Shown here piece by piece: positions 14,632 to 17,314 of a stretch of 17,314 bases of DNA. Source of the stretch: Deltaproteobacteria bacterium (lineage in GTDB: Bacteria > Desulfobacterota > Desulfobulbia > Desulfobulbales > VMSU01); contig JAJYJA010000035.1 of the NCBI GenBank assembly GCA_021789795.1, positions 1 to 17,314 of the forward strand. Direction: 5' to 3'. The notes beneath the pieces are model-generated. The model worked only from the letters and a program-made list of their open reading frames with translations. It was not told the DNA's origin and ran no database searches. The translations under genes and the position numbers were made by a program. The first letter of the stretch is position 1; each line of letters starts with the position of its first letter.

Positions 14632-15245
14632 GCGGGGGGCAGCTCTTCGTGGTCTCGGCGCCCTCCGGGGCCGGCAAGACCACCGTCTTGAAGGCGGTGC
14701 TCTCAACGCTTCCGGCCGTCGGCTTCTCGGTCTCCCACACCACCCGCCCCCCCAGGCCAGGCGAGGTGGAGGGCCGGGACTACTTCTTCGTCTCGTCAGA
14801 CGAGTTCAGCCGCCGCCGCCAGCGGGGCGACTTTCTGGAGTGGGCCGAGGTGCACGGCAACCTCTACGGCACCAGCCGCCAGGCGGTGACCGACCGGCTG
14901 GCCCAAGGCCAGGACTGCGTCCTCGATATCGATGTCCAGGGCGCCCGCCAGCTCCGGGAACACCGGGACCTGAACCCGGTCTTCGTCTTCATCGCCCCGC
15001 CGTCGCTCACCGAGCTTGAACGCCGGCTGACCGGCCGCCAGACTGAATCCGCCGCCACCCTCGCCCTGCGGCTGGCAAACGCGAGGACGGAGCTAGCCGC
15101 GCTCGACCTCTACGACTACGTAATCGTCAACGACGACCTAAGCCAGGCCCAAACCCTGCTCGCCGCCCTTATCCTAGAGAGGCGGGCCAGGGGCCGCCGG
15201 GGCTACGACGGTCGGCCCCTGGTCCTTGAGGCGCTCGACCGGTGA
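14628..15245 (+). CDS. gmk: Guanylate kinase
   Basis: This 205-residue enzyme converts GMP to GDP with ATP. The P-loop APSGAGKTT is at 11-19. The GMP-binding segment VSHTTRPPRPGEVEGRDYFF begins at 34, and E71 with EVHGNLYGTS (74-83) completes that site. LDIDVQGARQL (99-109) is the Walker-B-like strand, and ANARTELAALDLYDYVIVNDD (150-170) is the typical C-terminal block. Length is standard. It starts with GTG inside the remA stop, with GGAGG about seven bases upstream, and its own stop overlaps the rlmB GTG start. The chain of overlaps points to tight co-translation from yicC onwards. Confidence 0.96.
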   Translation: MSGGQLFVVSAPSGAGKTTVLKAVLSTLPAVGFSVSHTTRPPRPGEVEGRDYFFVSSDEFSRRRQRGDFLEWAEVHGNLYGTSRQAVTDRLAQGQDCVLDIDVQGARQLREHRDLNPVFVFIAPPSLTELERRLTGRQTESAATLALRLANARTELAALDLYDYVIVNDDLSQAQTLLAALILERRARGRRGYDGRPLVLEALDR

Positions 15246-16117
15246 CCATTCCGCCCGGCAAAAAACATCCCCCGCCCTCGGCCCGCCGAGGCAAGGACGG
15301 CGGCCGGCCCGCCGCCTCGACCTCCCCCCGCCCGCCCCAGGCCCGACCCGCCCCCGACGAGCGGATCGACCTGATCTGGGGCCTGCATCCGGTTACCGAA
15401 CTGGTCGCCAACCGTCCGCAAACGGTGCGGGAACTGCGGTTCCTGAAATCCGGCTCCCCCAAACTGGCCGAACTTAGGCGACAGGCGGAGCGGGCGGGCA
15501 TCCCCTGTCACCTGGCCGAACAGCCCTTCCCCTGCACCCCGGAGCAGGCCGTCCTGCAAGGGGTGCAGGCCCGGATCAAACCGGTGGCCACGGTCACCCT
15601 CGACCAGTTGCTGGCCATGAGCGACGAGGACGGCCCGGCCCTGATCCTGGCCTTGGACTGCATCCAAGACCCGCACAACCTGGGGGCCATGATCCGTTCC
15701 GCCGCCGCCGCCGGGGCCCGCGGCCTGATCTACACCAAGGATCGTTCCGCCCCCTTGTCCGGGGCGGTGGCCAAGGTCTCGGCGGGGGCCATCGCCCATC
15801 TGCCCCTCTGCCCGGTGACCAACCTGACCCAGGCCCTGCAACGGCTACAGGAAGGCGGGTTCTGGGTCTTCGGCGCCGATCCCCGGGCCGAAACCAGCAT
15901 CCACGACCGCGACTTCTCGGGCCCGGTCTGCCTGGTGATCGGCGGCGAGGGCGGCGGCATCCGCCCCCTGGTCAGGCGGCAATGCGATTTCCTGGTCTCC
16001 ATCCCCATGCACACCTCGCTCGACTCCCTAAACGCCTCGGTGGCGGCGGCGGTCATCATGTTCGAGATCGTCCGCCAGCGCCGACGGCAACCAACACCCC
16101 CTCCCCTTCCGGGGTGA
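15242..16117 (+). CDS. rlmB: 23S rRNA 2'-O-ribose methyltransferase, RlmB/TrmH type
   Basis: This 291-residue SPOUT-class enzyme is expected to methylate the 2'-OH of the conserved guanosine (Gm2251) of 23S rRNA. The three trefoil-knot motifs are present: DCIQDPHNLGAMIRSAAAAG (139-158, key N146), LVIGGEGGGIRPLV (231-244, E236), and IPMHTSLDSLNASVAAAVI (254-272). An RNA-binding substrate domain (WGLHPVTELV onwards) occupies about 46-120. The first 40 residues are a basic, proline-rich, low-complexity extension not needed by the family; the true start could therefore be further in, but the GTG overlapping the gmk stop (GTGA) fits the operon style. The exact rRNA target (RlmB or another TrmH relative) is inferred. 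Confidence 0.92.
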   Translation: MTIPPGKKHPPPSARRGKDGGRPAASTSPRPPQARPAPDERIDLIWGLHPVTELVANRPQTVRELRFLKSGSPKLAELRRQAERAGIPCHLAEQPFPCTPEQAVLQGVQARIKPVATVTLDQLLAMSDEDGPALILALDCIQDPHNLGAMIRSAAAAGARGLIYTKDRSAPLSGAVAKVSAGAIAHLPLCPVTNLTQALQRLQEGGFWVFGADPRAETSIHDRDFSGPVCLVIGGEGGGIRPLVRRQCDFLVSIPMHTSLDSLNASVAAAVIMFEIVRQRRRQPTPPPLPG

Positions 16118-16245
16118 AAAGCCCCTGAATCCGACCTCACTGCCAGGCCCTCCCCCTTTTGCTCCACCCGCTGTCCGCCATCTTCCCCGCCTCGACCGCC
16201 ATATTACCCCGCCGTTGGCTTGTTTCAGGCCATTTCCGCTTCTGG

Positions 16246-16258
16246 TGCAATTATTGCA
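16246..16258. promoter_or_regulatory. Operator-like dyad TGCAATTATTGCA
   Basis: A perfect 13-base palindrome (6-base arms around one central base) lies about 100 bases upstream of the small cysteine-rich gene, in the only AT-rich stretch of this gap. A TATACT box at 16289-16294 lies downstream, but no -35 box sits at a good distance from it. A regulator-binding site is plausible from position and symmetry only; I cannot name the regulator. Confidence 0.3.
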
Positions 16259-16353
16259 ATGTTGAAAAAATAACCCCGTAAAACTACTTATACTTGTCGC
16301 CCAAGATGACGACACGATCAGTAGGAACGGCACCAACAGGGGAGGGCCGAACG

Positions 16354-16560
16354 ATGGCAACGATATGGGAATTCTCGATTCAGGGGGAGATGGTCAAGAT
16401 CGGCGAGAGAAAACGGCCGCGGCTCACCCGGCACGGCTGCAACGAACCCTATCGTGACCGCTACTGGTGCCCGAAGCTGCGCTGGTTCCGCAAGGAGAGC
16501 TGCCCCTTCGCCAACCGGCGGGAATGCGAGAACTTCAACGCCATGTGCGGCTGCGTATAG
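16354..16560 (+). CDS. Small cysteine-rich protein, 68 residues, unknown function
   Basis: I do not recognise the family. From the ATG at 16354 (AGGGGAGG about eight bases upstream) the protein begins MATIWEFSIQGEMVKIGERKR-like and is soluble, with no signal peptide. The second half carries six cysteines at C29, C39, C50, C58, C65 and C67, ending in CGCV, together with many aromatic and charged residues (RDRYWCPKLRWF). The spacing is suitable for binding a metal or a small cluster, or for disulfides if exported. An in-frame extension back to 16294 has no ribosome binding site. It is followed 68 bases later by another cysteine-rich gene on the same strand, so the two may be co-expressed. Codon use resembles its neighbours. 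Confidence 0.7.
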   Translation: MATIWEFSIQGEMVKIGERKRPRLTRHGCNEPYRDRYWCPKLRWFRKESCPFANRRECENFNAMCGCV

Positions 16561-16628
16561 TCAGGGCGGCATCCCATCCCTTCCGGCCCCGCGTCCAGGG
16601 TGCCGAACAACCCCAACGAGGTGGAGAC

Positions 16629-17045
16629 ATGGACAGAATCGACACGGTCAGGTTACTGGCGGAGCTGGAAGGCGAGCCCTGCGGCTTGAACCACGGCCCC
16701 GGCACCAAGGCCGAGGACTTCCCGGCCAGCGACTACATCGTCATCCCCTTTGGCGACGGCAAAGACCCGCTCGTCAGCCCGGAACATGAGCTGGTGATCC
16801 CGGTGTGCCTGGAGTGCGCCCAGGCCTTAACCGGCGAGGAGTGGACCCTGCTCTACTGCTTTGAGTGCCACGCCAGCCGCTGGGTGTGCCGGGCCCTGGC
16901 CAAGAATGCCTACCGCCACCACATCCTCTGGCTGCGCGGTTGCCCCGACTGCTCCCACGCCTTTGGCGGGCTCTACTTCAACGACGCGGAGAACGCCGTC
17001 CTCGACACCCAGCTCCTTAACCACCTGCACCGCCAGGCGGCCTAA
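16629..17045 (+). CDS. Cysteine-rich putative zinc-binding protein, 138 residues, unknown function
   Basis: I do not recognise the family. From the ATG at 16629 (GAGG seven bases upstream) the protein carries three CxxC pairs, C60-C63 (VCLEC), C77-C80 (YCFEC) and C105-C108 (GCPDC), plus C18 and C87 and several histidines (H81, H97, H98, H110). These could form one or two zinc sites of ribbon or rubredoxin-like type. There is no signal peptide or membrane helix. The N-terminal 55 residues are acidic and carry a GTKAEDFPASDYIVIPFGDG stretch. An in-frame extension to 16467 overlaps the preceding gene and was rejected. It lies downstream of the 68-residue cysteine-rich gene and may share its transcript. 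Confidence 0.75.
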   Translation: MDRIDTVRLLAELEGEPCGLNHGPGTKAEDFPASDYIVIPFGDGKDPLVSPEHELVIPVCLECAQALTGEEWTLLYCFECHASRWVCRALAKNAYRHHILWLRGCPDCSHAFGGLYFNDAENAVLDTQLLNHLHRQAA

Positions 17046-17123
17046 GACACTCCCTGTCCCTTGTTGCACCTCGGCCCTTCTGTTTTAGCCATCGGCTACC
17101 CTTCCCCGAGATCATCGGCCTTG

Positions 17124-17157
17124 CGGAGTCCCGGCCAATAGCCATACCGGGACTCCG
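17124..17157. terminator. 11-bp perfect hairpin downstream of the cysteine-rich gene
   Basis: CGGAGTCCCGG (17124-17134) pairs exactly with CCGGGACTCCG (17147-17157) across a 12-base loop. It lies about 80 bases after the last stop, where a transcript end is expected, but no T-run follows on either strand. It may be a Rho-independent-like pause, an mRNA 3' stabilising hairpin, or another dispersed repeat. Confidence 0.4.
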
Positions 17158-17216
17158 GGGCCACCGTCGCCTCCGGGGCCCGGAACTCCAGATCCCCTCC
17201 CCTATTTCTGCGGTCT

Positions 17217-17314
17217 AATTTTGATGGCGTCGCAAAAAGACCGATCTACTGCGGCGCGTGGCGGTTTGGCTCGTTCGGCATACCATCTGTATGGCCTCAC
17301 TCGCCAAACACACC
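17217..17314. repeat. Start of a probable dispersed palindromic repeat, cut by window edge
   Basis: The stretch opens with ttgatggcgtcgcaaaaag and continues into nested inverted repeats: GTTTGGC (17264-17270) with GCCAAAC (17303-17309), and inside it CATAC (17279-17283) with GTATG (17289-17293). From memory, elements that begin GATGG-x3-TCG-x-AAAAAG and carry an inner palindrome with TACGCC-like turns are common between genes in Desulfobulbales and Desulfobacterales genomes. The right half would lie beyond the window, so the boundaries are not defined. No gene is present here. Confidence 0.45.

Noticed and set aside
16105..16130. Terminator after rlmB (GGGG...CCCC)
   Set aside because: The stem is only four base pairs and no T-run follows it directly, so it is not convincing.
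16467..16628. N-terminal extension of the 138-residue cysteine-rich protein
   Set aside because: It would overlap the 68-residue gene in another phase, and the internal ATG at 16629 has a good ribosome binding site.

Overview
The window is GC-rich (about two thirds G+C by eye), densely packed and chromosomal. Gene content points to a Gram-negative anaerobe of the former Deltaproteobacteria, most likely a Desulfobulbales-type Desulfobacterota. The clues are a lipopolysaccharide heptose kinase, an outer-membrane chaperone of the SurA type, a B12-dependent (class II) ribonucleotide reductase, an iron-sulfur flavoprotein, and a RemA (DUF370) gene lying between yicC and gmk. The species assignment is inference. 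There is no rRNA, tRNA, CRISPR array, prophage or intact transposase gene.

Layout. (1) Positions 1-4101, minus strand: nrdJ, then a small two-helix membrane protein with a CxxC...SHGICPxC tail, then yejB, then the 5' part of yejE, which runs off the left edge. These genes nearly touch and probably form one transcript. (2) Positions 4102-4476 form a repeat-bearing intergenic region with a 29-bp tandem duplication. (3) Positions 4477-6606, plus strand: a 2'-5' RNA ligase-like thpR, then a DEAD-box RNA helicase with a long leader carrying two hairpins. (4) Positions 6607-6813 hold a roughly 154-bp palindromic element with 13-bp terminal inverted repeats. (5) Positions 6814-7389: an iron-sulfur flavoprotein, convergent with (6) a minus-strand operon surA, rodZ-like, recO (9633 down to 7394). 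(7) Positions 9924-16117, plus strand: a seven-gene run leuB, a GT9-like glycosyltransferase, rfaE1 (hldE1), yicC, remA, gmk, rlmB. Four of its junctions are 4-base stop/start overlaps. (8) Positions 16354-17045: two small unassigned cysteine-rich proteins. (9) Positions 17046-17314: a hairpin and the beginning of what looks like a dispersed palindromic repeat.

How the genes fit together. Most are housekeeping: dNTP synthesis (nrdJ), peptide-type ABC import (yejBE), envelope biogenesis (surA, rodZ-like, rfaE1, the GT9-like gene), DNA repair (recO), leucine synthesis (leuB), GMP/GDP supply (gmk), and RNA handling (yicC, rlmB, helicase, thpR). The less ordinary parts are the two-helix cysteine-motif protein inserted between nrdJ and yejB, the divergent GT9-like protein with an extra N-terminal region, the tandem pair of small cysteine-rich proteins, and the several non-coding palindromic or repeated elements. 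I found no obvious new multi-gene defence or biosynthetic system. The cysteine-rich pair and the repeats are the best leads.
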